In this document: positions 40,638 through 50,610 of the stretch, piece after piece | Numbering within the stretch: the first letter of the stretch is position 1 | How the letters are laid out: the number at the start of each line of letters is the position of its first letter | Origin: JAABVY01 sp964627935 | GTDB taxonomy: Bacteria; Zixibacteria; MSB-5A5; JAABVY01 | Assembly: GCA_964627935.1 (NCBI GenBank) | Contig: CAZVLB010000001.1 | Span: 1-64,000 of the forward strand | DNA length: 64,000 nucleotides | Direction of reading: 5' to 3' | Notes under the pieces: generated by a model | What the model saw: the letters and a program-made list of their open reading frames with translations, nothing else | The model's database searches: none | What the model was told of the DNA's origin: nothing | Made by a program: the position numbers and the translations under genes

Positions 40638-43600
40638 ATGGAAAAAAACCGGGCCCCGTATAATCGTATGTTTATTGCCTCCGGGTTTTTAATCATTATT
40701 TTAGCAGTTTTTTTGGCATTTGCGAGCGTGTTGTCGGCGCGAACCTATTATTTGACATCCGACAGCCTGCCGTATACAGTACATGCCGACTATGATACCC
40801 TGAAAATCCAGGGCTCGAAAATTGTCTCCAGTGGCGATGGCATAAATTTTAATGGCCATGATGATGTCGTGCTGGATCTGGGTGGAGATACGCTGGTGTT
40901 TGGGAATTCCAGCGGCGACAATTACAAGGGCCTGTTTGTCGGCTGGAACTCGCATGATGTACATATCAAGAACGGCTGGATCATTCATCAGCCGACATCG
41001 ACACTTCTGGCTCAGGGCAATACCTGTGTATACCTGGCAGGATCCAATGGTACATTGATTGAGAATGTCAATCTGGTAGTGGACGGCACCGATGGGATCT
41101 GTCTGCAGAATAATTCCGGCGGGTATAATATAGAAATTTCCGGCGGATCGATGCGCAGTAACTCTCTGCGTTTTACCTCGCGCTGCACCAACAGCGGATC
41201 GGTGATCAGGCTATTGGCCGAACAGCAATTACCGGGACCCAATGACTGGCACTTTATCATCCATGACCTGACAATCACTGACGGCCCGCATAGCGGTATC
41301 GCTATTAATCAGGCCTCGGCTTCCGCGGGCGAAAACAAGGTCTGGATATATAATAATCACATTACCACAGATTCCCGCAACCTGCTGTATGACCTGAGCG
41401 ATTATCAGGCCAATTTCTGTCGTACAGCGGCTGATGCCTACGGTATCAGTCTGAACCATATTGCGGCCGGATCCAAGATTCACGATAATATCATCCGCAG
41501 CGGCAATGAATATGAGGGCAACCTTGGAATCCTGGTGCAGGTCTGCCGTGGCGAGCCGGATAATCCGGTGATTATCGAAAACAACGATGTGCATACCTGG
41601 CAGGGCCCCAATGCAGCCTGGCCCGACGGCAAGTGTAACAGCCTGTATTTCCGCAATGTCCCCGGTGAAAGCCCGCGCAGCAGCTACTGGACCGTAATCC
41701 GCGGTAACGCCTTCAAATGTACAGTCGATAACGATCCGCTGACTACCGCTATGGGCAGTAAGGCCGAGGTTGTTTCAGTTTTTCTGGAAGATTCCTCCAG
41801 TAATAATATTTTCGAAAACAATCTTGTCGAACTGATTGCCAAAAACGGCGACCTGAGCAATCTGCATGGCTCCAACAATGCCATCGGCTTTTCAATCCGC
41901 GATACAACCGATCCCTGCTGTACCGAGGTCAGAAATAACATCTGGCGCAATAATCATTACCGGGCCTTTCGTGCGCCGGTAAATTTCTCGGGCCAGCGCG
42001 GCTATCCCGGTTCGAACATCCTGCTTCAGGGGGATACGCTGGAATGCACCGACCTTTCGGCAACCGACAGTACCACTGTCATATTCGACGGATCAACCGG
42101 GTATCGCATGCATGCCACCAATAACCGTCTCAGGGATTGTGTATTCATGGGCAGTTCCAATGAGAGCGATGTGGTCTTTTCATTTCAGTCGCTGGCAGAT
42201 ATAGACGGCAAGGGTCAGGATGTGACCTTTGAGAGGACATTAAAAGTATATGTAAAAGGCTCCAATGGTCTTCCCGTTACCAACGCCACAGTCTGGGCCG
42301 CAAATAATTATGGCGATACGCTTTTTACGGGTACCACCAATGAGGGAGGCCTGGTAAGCGGAGTAGTCAGCTATAAATACTATGCCAAGGATCCTGTTGA
42401 CGGCGACCAGTATGTTCTGGAGGATTCACTCAATTTCAATCCGTTTACCTTGAAGGCGCAGAAATACAGCGATAATGATGTGGTCAGCTATACGGTCAAT
42501 TCCGAGAATGGCAGCGATACGCTCACCCTGAGCGGTATCCTTGGTGATGGTACCTGGGGAGCGGGCGATGATCCGGGTGAGGATTGCACAACGCCGCCTT
42601 CAACACCCACCCTGTATTCTCCTGCCAATGGTGTAGAGACCGGTGTCCGTCCGACATTATGCGCCAATAATTCCAACGGCGGCAGTTGTCCGCAGGCGCT
42701 TTTGTACCATTTCCAGATCGGAACATCATCAAATATGAGCACAATAGTTGCGCAATACAACGGCGTCACCGAGGGCATGTCGCATACCTGCTATACGCCA
42801 TCGATAGATTTGAATGAGGGACAGACATATTACTGGCGTGCCCGCGCATATAACGGCAGTGTATATTCGGGGTGGTCGACTGTTCGTCAGTTCACTGTAT
42901 CGGGTGGGGATGCCAATTCGGCGCCGACAACACCGACACCGTCAAGCCCGATGAACGGCGGGCATATAAATTCACTTACGCCGACATTGGTCATAAATAA
43001 CTCCTATGATGCTGATGGCGATCAGCTTGATTATCAGTTTCAGATATCGACCAGCACGGCCTTTTATACGATTCCGGCCCAGGTAGCTCATCACCCGGAG
43101 GGCTATGGCTCGACGACCAGCTGGACGAGCAATGCCAGTCTCAATAATAATACGACCTATTACTGGCGTGTCAGAGCATATGATGGTGAAAGCTATTCAT
43201 CGTTCAGCCAGGTTCGCAGTTTTTATGTAAATGTGGATGTCTCCAATGATCCGCCCTCGGCCCCCAGCGCAGCCAGTCCGGTGGCAGGATATATGTCGCA
43301 ATCTACAACGCCCAATCTGGTGGTCAATAATTCCATTGATCCGGATGGTGATAATCTGAGCTATTATTTCGAAATCTGGAACAGCCAGAGATCGGCTCTG
43401 ATAACATCGTCAGGTGCGGTTCCTGAAGGAGACGCTAATTCAACCGCATGGATGGCCGACCCGCCTCTTCCGCGCGGGCAGCGTTATTACTGGAAATGCA
43501 GATCTTTTGACGGCGAGGATTACAGTGCCTGGATGGGCTGGTCCTATTTTGATGTGGCCGCCGGGCTTAATAATACTCCGCCGGCGCAGCCGACAACTTA

Positions 43601-44456
43601 CCTGCCGCATGATGGCGACACATTGATCGGATCATCACATATACTGATTGTCTTCAATACCACCGACCCTGATAATGATCCGCTAACCTATGAGTTCAGA
43701 CTCTGCGCCGATGAGGATATGAGTTCTGTGATTGAGCAGGCCAATAATGTTCCACCCGGGCCGTTTTTGACAACGTCCCATGCCACGGCTGCGGCCTTAA
43801 ATGACGGCCAGACATATCGCTGGCAATCGCGTGCATTCGATGGCAGCGACTATTCCGAATGGACCACAATCAAGCATTTTACTCATTATGATATATCTGT
43901 ATCCGCAGAGGATATTCCAACCCCGGTTTCTCCCGTGGAAGGGCAGAAAATCTCCACGGTCAGTCCTACATTCAGGATTTATACCGATGAGACTGATGTG
44001 GATGTCGATTTCTATTTCGAGGTGGCGGACAATCCGGAATTTAATATGGCCATATCCTCCGGGCCGGTGAGAGGAATTCTGGGCGGTACGGAATGGACAC
44101 TCTATGAGGAATTAGAATCCGGGAGCGCGTATTACTGGCGGGCCCGTGCAGAAGAATCGGGATGGTCCGATCCGGTTAGTTTTATGATAACAGCGGATAT
44201 ACATATCGCCCCCAACCCGTTCCGTCCGCACGAACATCCCGAGGGTGTGGTCTTTAAGAACATACCGCGGGGCGCGGAAATAAAGATCCTGACCGCCAAT
44301 GGTGACCTGGTGCGCAGATTAGATGATCTAAATGGGCCGGATGTACGCTGGGATGTCACCAATGAGAACGGTCAGCAGCTTTCCACTGGAGTTTATCTTT
44401 ATTATGTGATTAGTGACAAGACTTCGGCCTCGGGCAAGCTGGCAATTATCAGGTAG
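40638..44456 (+). CDS. Secreted beta-helix protein with five Fn3-like repeats and sorting tail
   Basis: The 1,272-residue protein has a signal peptide ending near LSA. A right-handed parallel beta-helix (about 35-540) with polysaccharide-lyase/NosD-like rungs follows (NGWIIHQPTS, HDLTITDGPHSGIAINQA, NDVHTWQGPN, GKCNSLYFRNVPGE). Next are a carboxypeptidase-regulatory-like domain (VTNATVWAANNYGDTLFTGT) and five Fn3-like modules of about 105 residues (NNSYDADGDQLDYQFQIS with YYWRVRAYDGESYSSFSQ). The end is a FlgD/T9SS-like tail (IAPNPFRPHE, STGVYLYYV). It is paralogous to the proteins at 51597 and 57628. Beta-helix domains bind, cleave or epimerise polysaccharides, so it may act on the polymer made by the neighbouring enzymes. 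GGAGG precedes the ATG. Confidence 0.85.
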   Translation: MEKNRAPYNRMFIASGFLIIILAVFLAFASVLSARTYYLTSDSLPYTVHADYDTLKIQGSKIVSSGDGINFNGHDDVVLDLGGDTLVFGNSSGDNYKGLFVGWNSHDVHIKNGWIIHQPTSTLLAQGNTCVYLAGSNGTLIENVNLVVDGTDGICLQNNSGGYNIEISGGSMRSNSLRFTSRCTNSGSVIRLLAEQQLPGPNDWHFIIHDLTITDGPHSGIAINQASASAGENKVWIYNNHITTDSRNLLYDLSDYQANFCRTAADAYGISLNHIAAGSKIHDNIIRSGNEYEGNLGILVQVCRGEPDNPVIIENNDVHTWQGPNAAWPDGKCNSLYFRNVPGESPRSSYWTVIRGNAFKCTVDNDPLTTAMGSKAEVVSVFLEDSSSNNIFENNLVELIAKNGDLSNLHGSNNAIGFSIRDTTDPCCTEVRNNIWRNNHYRAFRAPVNFSGQRGYPGSNILLQGDTLECTDLSATDSTTVIFDGSTGYRMHATNNRLRDCVFMGSSNESDVVFSFQSLADIDGKGQDVTFERTLKVYVKGSNGLPVTNATVWAANNYGDTLFTGTTNEGGLVSGVVSYKYYAKDPVDGDQYVLEDSLNFNPFTLKAQKYSDNDVVSYTVNSENGSDTLTLSGILGDGTWGAGDDPGEDCTTPPSTPTLYSPANGVETGVRPTLCANNSNGGSCPQALLYHFQIGTSSNMSTIVAQYNGVTEGMSHTCYTPSIDLNEGQTYYWRARAYNGSVYSGWSTVRQFTVSGGDANSAPTTPTPSSPMNGGHINSLTPTLVINNSYDADGDQLDYQFQISTSTAFYTIPAQVAHHPEGYGSTTSWTSNASLNNNTTYYWRVRAYDGESYSSFSQVRSFYVNVDVSNDPPSAPSAASPVAGYMSQSTTPNLVVNNSIDPDGDNLSYYFEIWNSQRSALITSSGAVPEGDANSTAWMADPPLPRGQRYYWKCRSFDGEDYSAWMGWSYFDVAAGLNNTPPAQPTTYLPHDGDTLIGSSHILIVFNTTDPDNDPLTYEFRLCADEDMSSVIEQANNVPPGPFLTTSHATAAALNDGQTYRWQSRAFDGSDYSEWTTIKHFTHYDISVSAEDIPTPVSPVEGQKISTVSPTFRIYTDETDVDVDFYFEVADNPEFNMAISSGPVRGILGGTEWTLYEELESGSAYYWRARAEESGWSDPVSFMITADIHIAPNPFRPHEHPEGVVFKNIPRGAEIKILTANGDLVRRLDDLNGPDVRWDVTNENGQQLSTGVYLYYVISDKTSASGKLAIIR

Positions 44457-44476
44457 AATTCACTAAGTTGAAATAT

Positions 44477-44505
44477 AAAGGGCCTTCGCAGCATGGCCCT
44501 TTCTT
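44477..44505. terminator. Bidirectional terminator between convergent genes
   Basis: AAAGGGCC (44477-44484) pairs with GGCCCTTT (44495-44502) over a 10-nt loop. It serves both the beta-helix gene and the flippase gene that ends at 44504. Confidence 0.85.
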
Positions 44506-46042
44506 AATTGTTTATGCTTTTCTTCTGAAGAAATGGCAATTTGCTTTTGATTTTTCTGAGCAACCTGTTGCGGTCCTCCGTGGTCAGAATCACTCGGAAC
44601 AAAACCACAATCATCACCAGAGATACCAGCACGCAGTCTGTGATCAATGTTAACCAGCTGTCCGGTTTCAGAAGGTAACGCAGTCCCACCGCAATCGGCA
44701 GAATCGAGAGGATGCCATAGAATATTGAGACAGCCGCCGTTTTGTAGAATTCTTTTACATCAGCTTCCATCACGCGGTAAAATACAATGGGATAGACCAG
44801 GATGTAATTTATCAGCTGGGGAATCGCCGTACCGACAGCCACGCCGATTATGCCCCAGTAATGGACAAGTATAAGCGACAGAGTGATATTAATGACAGCC
44901 TCCAAACCGAGAATATAAAATGAAATTCTATGCTTCGAGATGCCGTAGAGTACGGAATTGGCAACTGTCTGGGGCAGGCTGATCACGGCCGGGATCATCA
45001 GGATATAGAGAATATTTATCGAGCCCGAAAAATCCTGCTCCAGCCAGAGAAGAATGAATGCCCCGCCGAATGTCAATGTTGCGATGGCTATATATGTCGA
45101 GATATAGTAGAGGTAGCGGGTTGAACGTGAATATATATTCATGATCTTGTCGATGTTTTTCTCCGCCTCGAGCTGGCTGATGGCGGGCACCAGCGGAACA
45201 GATATTACGGTAAACAGGCTGCGCACCTGGGTGATGAACATAGCCGGAATGGCATATATGGCCACAGCCTCCATCGAAAGAAACCTGCCGATAACGATAT
45301 TGTCGGTCTGGTATATGACCACCCATGATATGACAATCAGGAAGGCATATACACTGTAGCCCATTAATTCCTTGATTGTCTTTTTATCAATCAGTGATAT
45401 GGAAAAATTAGATTGCGGGAAGAGGCGCATACGTATGAAGTTCTTGGTCATGGCGGCAATGAACTGTAAAACCGCGACAACCAGTGCCACCTCCACCAGA
45501 CCATGACCCAGTTCGAGCAGGAGTACGATAAAACCGGTCTGGGCCAGGCGCTGTCCAGACAGGAAGTAGTTGGTTATATCGAAGCGATTGTATGCTCCCA
45601 GGGCCGCGAAGGGCAGGAACAGATATGAAATCGCAATATGCACACCGAATATAATCACCACCAGCCGGGCTGTCTGAAATAAATTGTCCGGGATCTGGAA
45701 GTACTTCAACAGCCAGAAGCTGAGCATGAATGTGGCGACCATGACGAGTAATGCTACGAAGGCATAGATCAGTGCCGAGGAGCTGAAGACCCTGTTGAGT
45801 CCTTTCCAGTCGCCCGCTCCGAGGTTTTTGGAGATATGACGAACAAGCGCCTGTTTCATACCCAGGTCGGCCAGCCCCATATATGTCAGAAATGAAAAGG
45901 CCAGGCTCCAGATGCCATATTGCTCCTTGCCGATCATGGATATGAAATAGGGGGTGAAGAAAAATGTGACCACAAACGCGATCACCATGTTGGCATATGA
46001 TGCGAAAACGTTTCTGAAAAACTGTCCGACGATAGAGATCAT
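44504..46042 (-). CDS. Wzx-type polysaccharide flippase
   Basis: The 512-residue protein has about 12-14 membrane segments. It starts in the style of the polysaccharide-synthesis/MVF superfamily (GQFFRNVFASYANMVIAFVV), then SMIGKEQYGIWSLAFSFLTY, and a second-half repeat (SLPQTVANSVLYGISKHRIS, ILVHYWGIIGVAVGTAIPQL). It should move lipid-linked repeat units across the inner membrane for the polymerase/ligase encoded at 33079. It is transcribed opposite to the ligase operon. It ends near a shared terminator. Confidence 0.9.
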   Translation of the reverse strand: MISIVGQFFRNVFASYANMVIAFVVTFFFTPYFISMIGKEQYGIWSLAFSFLTYMGLADLGMKQALVRHISKNLGAGDWKGLNRVFSSSALIYAFVALLVMVATFMLSFWLLKYFQIPDNLFQTARLVVIIFGVHIAISYLFLPFAALGAYNRFDITNYFLSGQRLAQTGFIVLLLELGHGLVEVALVVAVLQFIAAMTKNFIRMRLFPQSNFSISLIDKKTIKELMGYSVYAFLIVISWVVIYQTDNIVIGRFLSMEAVAIYAIPAMFITQVRSLFTVISVPLVPAISQLEAEKNIDKIMNIYSRSTRYLYYISTYIAIATLTFGGAFILLWLEQDFSGSINILYILMIPAVISLPQTVANSVLYGISKHRISFYILGLEAVINITLSLILVHYWGIIGVAVGTAIPQLINYILVYPIVFYRVMEADVKEFYKTAAVSIFYGILSILPIAVGLRYLLKPDSWLTLITDCVLVSLVMIVVLFRVILTTEDRNRLLRKIKSKLPFLQKKSINN

Positions 46043-46208
46043 TATGTTTGCCGAATAACTACTTGTTTCTCTGCGATGTTAATATGTTTTTGAACTATAC
46101 GCTTCAACTTTATGGGAAAACATTTCGATTAACCGCAACCCTGTGCTTTCTGCTATTATCGTCTGCAGGCGGGTAGTGATTAATGTCCTGGAAAGTGATT
46201 GGGGGAAT

Positions 46209-47402
46209 TTATTGATTGGGGTCGGCCTGACCTGAAAATTTGCTATACAATTTTTTGGCGCCGGGTATTTTCCGTCCTAAGGAATGAAGTACGACATTCG
46301 CCCTGTGCGGCAGTAAACCGGCAAGGACCGGGATTATTCTGCGCGGATAGAGAAATACATTGAATTTCTTGCGCTTCTGCATATTCCAGTTGGAATGCCA
46401 GGCCTGGTCGGTCATGCAGTCGATTAATTTGATGTTTTCTCTATCATAGGCCCATTTGATCGTTTGTTCGAACAGCAGGTTGCCGGGAGAGTAGTCGGCA
46501 TAATCCTCATTGAAGGCGATTTTGATTATAATCAAAGTTTCAGCCATTTCGGCCGCTAATTGCGCCGCGATAACATTGCCGTCGTTTTTCAAAAAATGCC
46601 ATTGAAAGGTCCCTGTTTCAGTTCCATTTTCAGTCAACTCACGATAAAAATCATACAGGTCATCCTGCTGGGCCAATGCGGTACCCCGGCGACCCTTCCA
46701 GCCGGAAGCCTCAATCTGGCTGAAAGCTTCAATACCCTCGGCTCCGATTTGATCAGCATTGCGGAAATCCAGTTCGATATTGTCGAGCTGGGCCAGCTTT
46801 TTGGCGCGTCTTTTCAGATTGCGTTTGAAATTCTTACTTAGATTCGAACGATAGGTTTTAAAATTGCCCTGCAATTGCAGATACGAGTTACGTCCGTAGA
46901 ATTCCTTGAAAACAATAAATCTGTTGTCGGCTGAATCGAGGATCTTTAGCCAGGGTGATGACTCATTCAGCTGATTAAGTTTAAGAGAGATTACCGATGG
47001 GCTGATATTATTTATGTATTCAAGCATCATGCCTGCCGCCTGTCGTTCCAATCCGTCTGATTCCAAAAGCTCTGTTGCACCGGGCGGGGTTTTCAATGCC
47101 AGCATTCCGGAGCCGAGTGGCCGGCGGGCTGTGGCTATTATCGGCAGGACGCCAATCAGTCTTTCTCCATTATAGCAGAGGAGGCAGAACCAGCTTTCAT
47201 TGCGCTTCAGCTGTGTTTCTACCCTGGATTTAAACCAGGCATAAGTCATTGTCGGTAGCTTTACACCAACAGAACCGGTAAGTTCAATCCAGGCTTGTTT
47301 ATGTGCAGCCAGCTCATCCAGCGAGCAGGCCACATCAAGACGAAGCTTGCCGGATCCGCGTGTATCATAGCGGCTGATTAATTCATTATGATTTTTTATC
47401 AT
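46209..47402 (-). CDS. CelD/BcsL-type GNAT acyltransferase (first copy)
   Basis: The 397-residue protein is of the FemAB/CelD-like double-GNAT type. The N-terminal half has WFCLLCYNGERLIGVLPIIA; the C-terminal half has SKNFKRNLKRRAKKLAQLD, FSQIEASGWKGRRGTALAQQ and IIIKIAFNEDYADYSPGNLL, followed by DQAWHSNWNMQKRKKFN. Such proteins acylate sugars or add amino acids in exopolysaccharide and cell-wall pathways. They recur in exosortase-associated EPS loci. It is paralogous, with equal length, to the gene at 48450. The ribosome binding site is weak. Confidence 0.85.
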   Translation of the reverse strand: MIKNHNELISRYDTRGSGKLRLDVACSLDELAAHKQAWIELTGSVGVKLPTMTYAWFKSRVETQLKRNESWFCLLCYNGERLIGVLPIIATARRPLGSGMLALKTPPGATELLESDGLERQAAGMMLEYINNISPSVISLKLNQLNESSPWLKILDSADNRFIVFKEFYGRNSYLQLQGNFKTYRSNLSKNFKRNLKRRAKKLAQLDNIELDFRNADQIGAEGIEAFSQIEASGWKGRRGTALAQQDDLYDFYRELTENGTETGTFQWHFLKNDGNVIAAQLAAEMAETLIIIKIAFNEDYADYSPGNLLFEQTIKWAYDRENIKLIDCMTDQAWHSNWNMQKRKKFNVFLYPRRIIPVLAGLLPHRANVVLHSLGRKIPGAKKLYSKFSGQADPNQ

Positions 47403-47618
47403 AGAACCGTATTCCGTACAGTGTAATACTCTCTTCTGAAACTGATCAGCTTGCTATATGTTTCCGGCAGGGATGAGATTTAACCTGGTGCTGATAGATT
47501 CAACCCTAATCATGTATAATCAGTGCATTTTGATCGGTTTTTGCAAGCAAAATCTACAAATTTGATTGGGTTTTTGAAAATGGCGAGATTGAAACACATA
47601 CCATAGCAAGCCGGTCAG

Positions 47619-48314
47619 TTATTTAAGCCAGAGATGTTTAAAATACTCATCCGGTTTTTTAAAAAATATATCAAGCTTATTTGTTTTATGGGGCCAGTCG
47701 GGATAATAGGTGAAATTTAAGCCGAAAACTTTAAAATGTATCGAGCGGCCGCGTGGCTTGAATCCCTTTTTCCTGGAAATATTTAGAGAGATTTCGTTAT
47801 ATACATTGATGCAATTGTAACCGGTATCAATCCCCTTTTCATAAAAGTATTTTTTCTGGAAATTGTGAATTGCCAGATGAAGCCGTTTGGCCCTGTATTC
47901 GGGTCTTGTATAGGCATCATAAAGATAAAATCCGTTCTCACCCGTATCCAGAATCGCACCGGCGTTTTCAATAAACAACCTGCCTGTATTGGCCCAGCAA
48001 ATCGATGCTATCTCACCATCTTTCAATGCAATAACAGCAAGGTCTCCGCGATCCAGACGCCGTCTTAACAATGATTCGCTTTTGCCCAATTTGACCATCG
48101 CCGGGATATCATCATAACCTGCACGACGTACAAGATAGCCCTCGGGCACCATTTCATTTATCTCAGTCTTCGCCAGAACGCCCAGGTATGAATGATTAAA
48201 ATAAAACAACCAGTTCGGCAGTTTGCCTGAAAGCACCTCGGCAATGTGTTGAATGCCATAGCGTTTCAGTCCGCTGGTCATCTTTTTGATTTTTTGAGCA
48301 GCTACGTTGTGCAT
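47619..48314 (-). CDS. GNAT-family N-acetyltransferase-like protein
   Basis: The ATG at 48314, preceded by AGGGA, gives 231 residues. The second half has a single GNAT-like fold: DLAVIALKDGEIASICWANT, YLYDAYTRPEYRAKRLHLAI followed by HNFQKKYF (the pyrophosphate-binding helix region), and NVYNEISLNISRKKGFKPRG, the typical NxxSxxxxxKxGF motif near the end. It lies between the two CelD/BcsL paralogs and probably modifies an amino-sugar or lipid intermediate of the same polymer. The substrate is unknown. Confidence 0.78.
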   Translation of the reverse strand: MHNVAAQKIKKMTSGLKRYGIQHIAEVLSGKLPNWLFYFNHSYLGVLAKTEINEMVPEGYLVRRAGYDDIPAMVKLGKSESLLRRRLDRGDLAVIALKDGEIASICWANTGRLFIENAGAILDTGENGFYLYDAYTRPEYRAKRLHLAIHNFQKKYFYEKGIDTGYNCINVYNEISLNISRKKGFKPRGRSIHFKVFGLNFTYYPDWPHKTNKLDIFFKKPDEYFKHLWLK

Positions 48315-48449
48315 TTTGATATCCCTATGGAAAGTCAACTTTTCCAATAATTATAACCGTATACAGGATAATATGGTTCCTGTATAAAGCAGATTTAATT
48401 GATTTCAGTCATCGCAAGAAAATATCAAATCGGGAGAGTTGTATAGGCT

Positions 48450-49643
48450 TTAGCCGTTATTGCTGTTTTTGTGGCCCATAATGCGATGATAGAGATTGGT
48501 CAATCCGGGAATCGAGCGTCCCCAGGTAATCAGGCGCAGTTTGGCCCGCTGGGGAATAATTGAGAAGAGTGATTCGAGTTTGCGCGGATAAACGCTGATA
48601 TTGTAAAGCGGCCGACGATCCATGTTCCAGTTACGGTTCCAGGGATGATCTGTCAGGCAATTGATTTCATCAATCTCGCCCGATTTGAAAGCATCTTCAA
48701 CCATCCGATCAAAAAGCAAAGTTCCGGGTGAATAATTGTAGTAGTTTTCATCATATGCGATCTTGGTAATGATCAGGGATCTGCCGACTTTGATATCGAG
48801 CTGCATGGCCAGGGTTTTATCATCGGAATGCAGAATATACCAGCGCATGGTATTATGACGGGCCAGTCGTTCACTTAACTTGTTATAAAAATTCACAAGT
48901 TCGGGTTGCTGTTTCATTGATGTGCCCTGACGTTTTTTCCATCCCGAGGCTTCAATCTCGATGAAGTCCTGCAGGAGCTGCGGCTTGATATCTTTACCCT
49001 GGATAATATCGAATTTGACCTCGCCGAGTTTTTCAACTTTGCGCCTAAGCCGGCGGATATTCCGTTTGAATCGTGTACTAAGGCTGTCGAGATAATCATC
49101 GTAGCTGCCTGCGACCTTGATATATGAACCGTAGCCGTGTAATTCCTCGACAAAGATTGTGTTGCGGGGGCCGGAGGAGGTGTGGTCGACCCAGGGAGAT
49201 GATCCCGGAAGCTGCCTCAGGTGCAGGCCCCGGCTGGAATATTTTAAGGATTTGATGTATTTCAGGAAAAGTGTAATCACCTCTGCCTCACTGCCGGTAT
49301 CGGGAAGAACCGACGCCGCGCTGGCCGGGGTAATCATGATATGGCGCGAAATGCCCAGGCTCTTTTTCAGCTTCAATTCAACCGGGAGGACGCCAATCAG
49401 ACTCTCCTTTTTGTAAGCGAAGAGCACGAACCATCCTTCATCTTCTTCAAGCTGTGTTTCGAATCGTGAGGATACCCAATCGTATGAAACCATGGGCAGC
49501 CTGTGTGGGCTATGACGAGCCATCTCATTCCAGGCCCCCTCATGGCTTTTAAGATTATCCAAGCTTGAAACGGCTTCAATTTTGATATCTGTATCCACTT
49601 CGGATACGATCTTGTCTTGTAGTTCGCTGCTGATCTCTAACAT
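48450..49643 (-). CDS. CelD/BcsL-type GNAT acyltransferase (second copy)
   Basis: This 397-residue paralog of the gene at 46209 has the same landmarks: WFVLFAYKKESLIGVLPVEL, STRFKRNIRRLRRKVEKLGE, FIEIEASGWKKRQGTSMKQQ, IITKIAYDENYYNYSPGTLL, then DHPWNRNWNMDRRPLYN. Differences are spread throughout, so it is an old duplication, presumably with a different acceptor or donor. Together with the first copy it flanks the smaller GNAT gene. The ATG lies 106 bp before the metallophosphoesterase gene end, and all run on the minus strand. Confidence 0.85.
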   Translation of the reverse strand: MLEISSELQDKIVSEVDTDIKIEAVSSLDNLKSHEGAWNEMARHSPHRLPMVSYDWVSSRFETQLEEDEGWFVLFAYKKESLIGVLPVELKLKKSLGISRHIMITPASAASVLPDTGSEAEVITLFLKYIKSLKYSSRGLHLRQLPGSSPWVDHTSSGPRNTIFVEELHGYGSYIKVAGSYDDYLDSLSTRFKRNIRRLRRKVEKLGEVKFDIIQGKDIKPQLLQDFIEIEASGWKKRQGTSMKQQPELVNFYNKLSERLARHNTMRWYILHSDDKTLAMQLDIKVGRSLIITKIAYDENYYNYSPGTLLFDRMVEDAFKSGEIDEINCLTDHPWNRNWNMDRRPLYNISVYPRKLESLFSIIPQRAKLRLITWGRSIPGLTNLYHRIMGHKNSNNG

Positions 49644-49752
49644 GAGCCGGTTTATTAAAAGTTAATTCTGTCAAACTATGAAAACACAAACATTTTACTC
49701 AAGTTCCGTATAGATAAGCCCGTATGCTAATAATATGCTACCAGATTCACTG

Positions 49753-50610
49753 TTAGTTATCGGCAGAACTTACCGGAAGACTGAAATCAAAAACCGCAAT
49801 TTCCGGAAACGCTCTTACCCTCAGCGGTATTAATGATGTGCCGATGCCCCTGTTAACATACATTATAGCGCCCGAATTGTCCAGTTTGTTTAATCCCTCA
49901 AGATCATATTTTTCGTCAGCATCAAGTACATACTCGACAAACCGATCCATGTATGGCAGATTAATCTGTCCTCCATGGGTGTGGCCGCAGAGGATCAATT
50001 GGATGCCGCGCAGGTCTATTTTTCCGGCTATCGAGGGAGAATGGGCGACCAGTATCTTTTTGGAAGCCGGCTGGATACCCAAGGATGCCTTATAGTAATT
50101 ATCATACTCAAGGAAATCATCATCCAGGCCGCAGACATATACGGAATCGGTATTGTTTCGAAGCAATGCGGATTGGTTGATCAAGACTGTGAATCCGGCC
50201 GATTTCAGTATGCCCACAATCCGGTCGGAATCGATGCTGTCGCTTTCGAAGCTGTGATCATTGTTGCCGAGAGTGGCGATAACCGGTGAAATATCCGCGA
50301 TCTCTTTTACCAGCAAACTGCAGGCGGGTAGATCATGGTTGGAATTCACGAAATCGCCGCTGATTATGATCAGGTCGGGATTCAGCTTTTGAAGTTTCTC
50401 AATCAGGCTGCTTTCCAGGAATCCGATCCAGTTTGTGTGCAGGTCTGTGATATGCACAAGGCGCAGGCCATGCAAGCGATCGGCCAGTGAGGCGGGCGTG
50501 TTTATATAATGACTGATCCTGATCACATTGGTTTGCAGCCAGCCATAAATTGCCAGCATACCAACAAGAACGATAATCATCAGAACTGTCAGATTCTTAT
50601 TCTTCAGCAT
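49753..50610 (-). CDS. Membrane-anchored metallophosphoesterase
   Basis: The 285-residue protein has one N-terminal membrane helix (VLMIIVLVGMLAIYGWLQTN) followed by a calcineurin-like phosphoesterase domain with all metal motifs: VHITDLHTNW, IISGDFVNSNHD, TLGNNDHS, LVAHSPSI and CGHTHGGQINLP. This layout is that of the YkuE/YaeI type, which act on phospholipid- or UDP-diacylglucosamine-like substrates at the membrane. Here it may trim a lipid-linked intermediate. It overlaps the preceding gene by 14 bp, so the two are translated together. Confidence 0.9.
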   Translation of the reverse strand: MLKNKNLTVLMIIVLVGMLAIYGWLQTNVIRISHYINTPASLADRLHGLRLVHITDLHTNWIGFLESSLIEKLQKLNPDLIIISGDFVNSNHDLPACSLLVKEIADISPVIATLGNNDHSFESDSIDSDRIVGILKSAGFTVLINQSALLRNNTDSVYVCGLDDDFLEYDNYYKASLGIQPASKKILVAHSPSIAGKIDLRGIQLILCGHTHGGQINLPYMDRFVEYVLDADEKYDLEGLNKLDNSGAIMYVNRGIGTSLIPLRVRAFPEIAVFDFSLPVSSADN

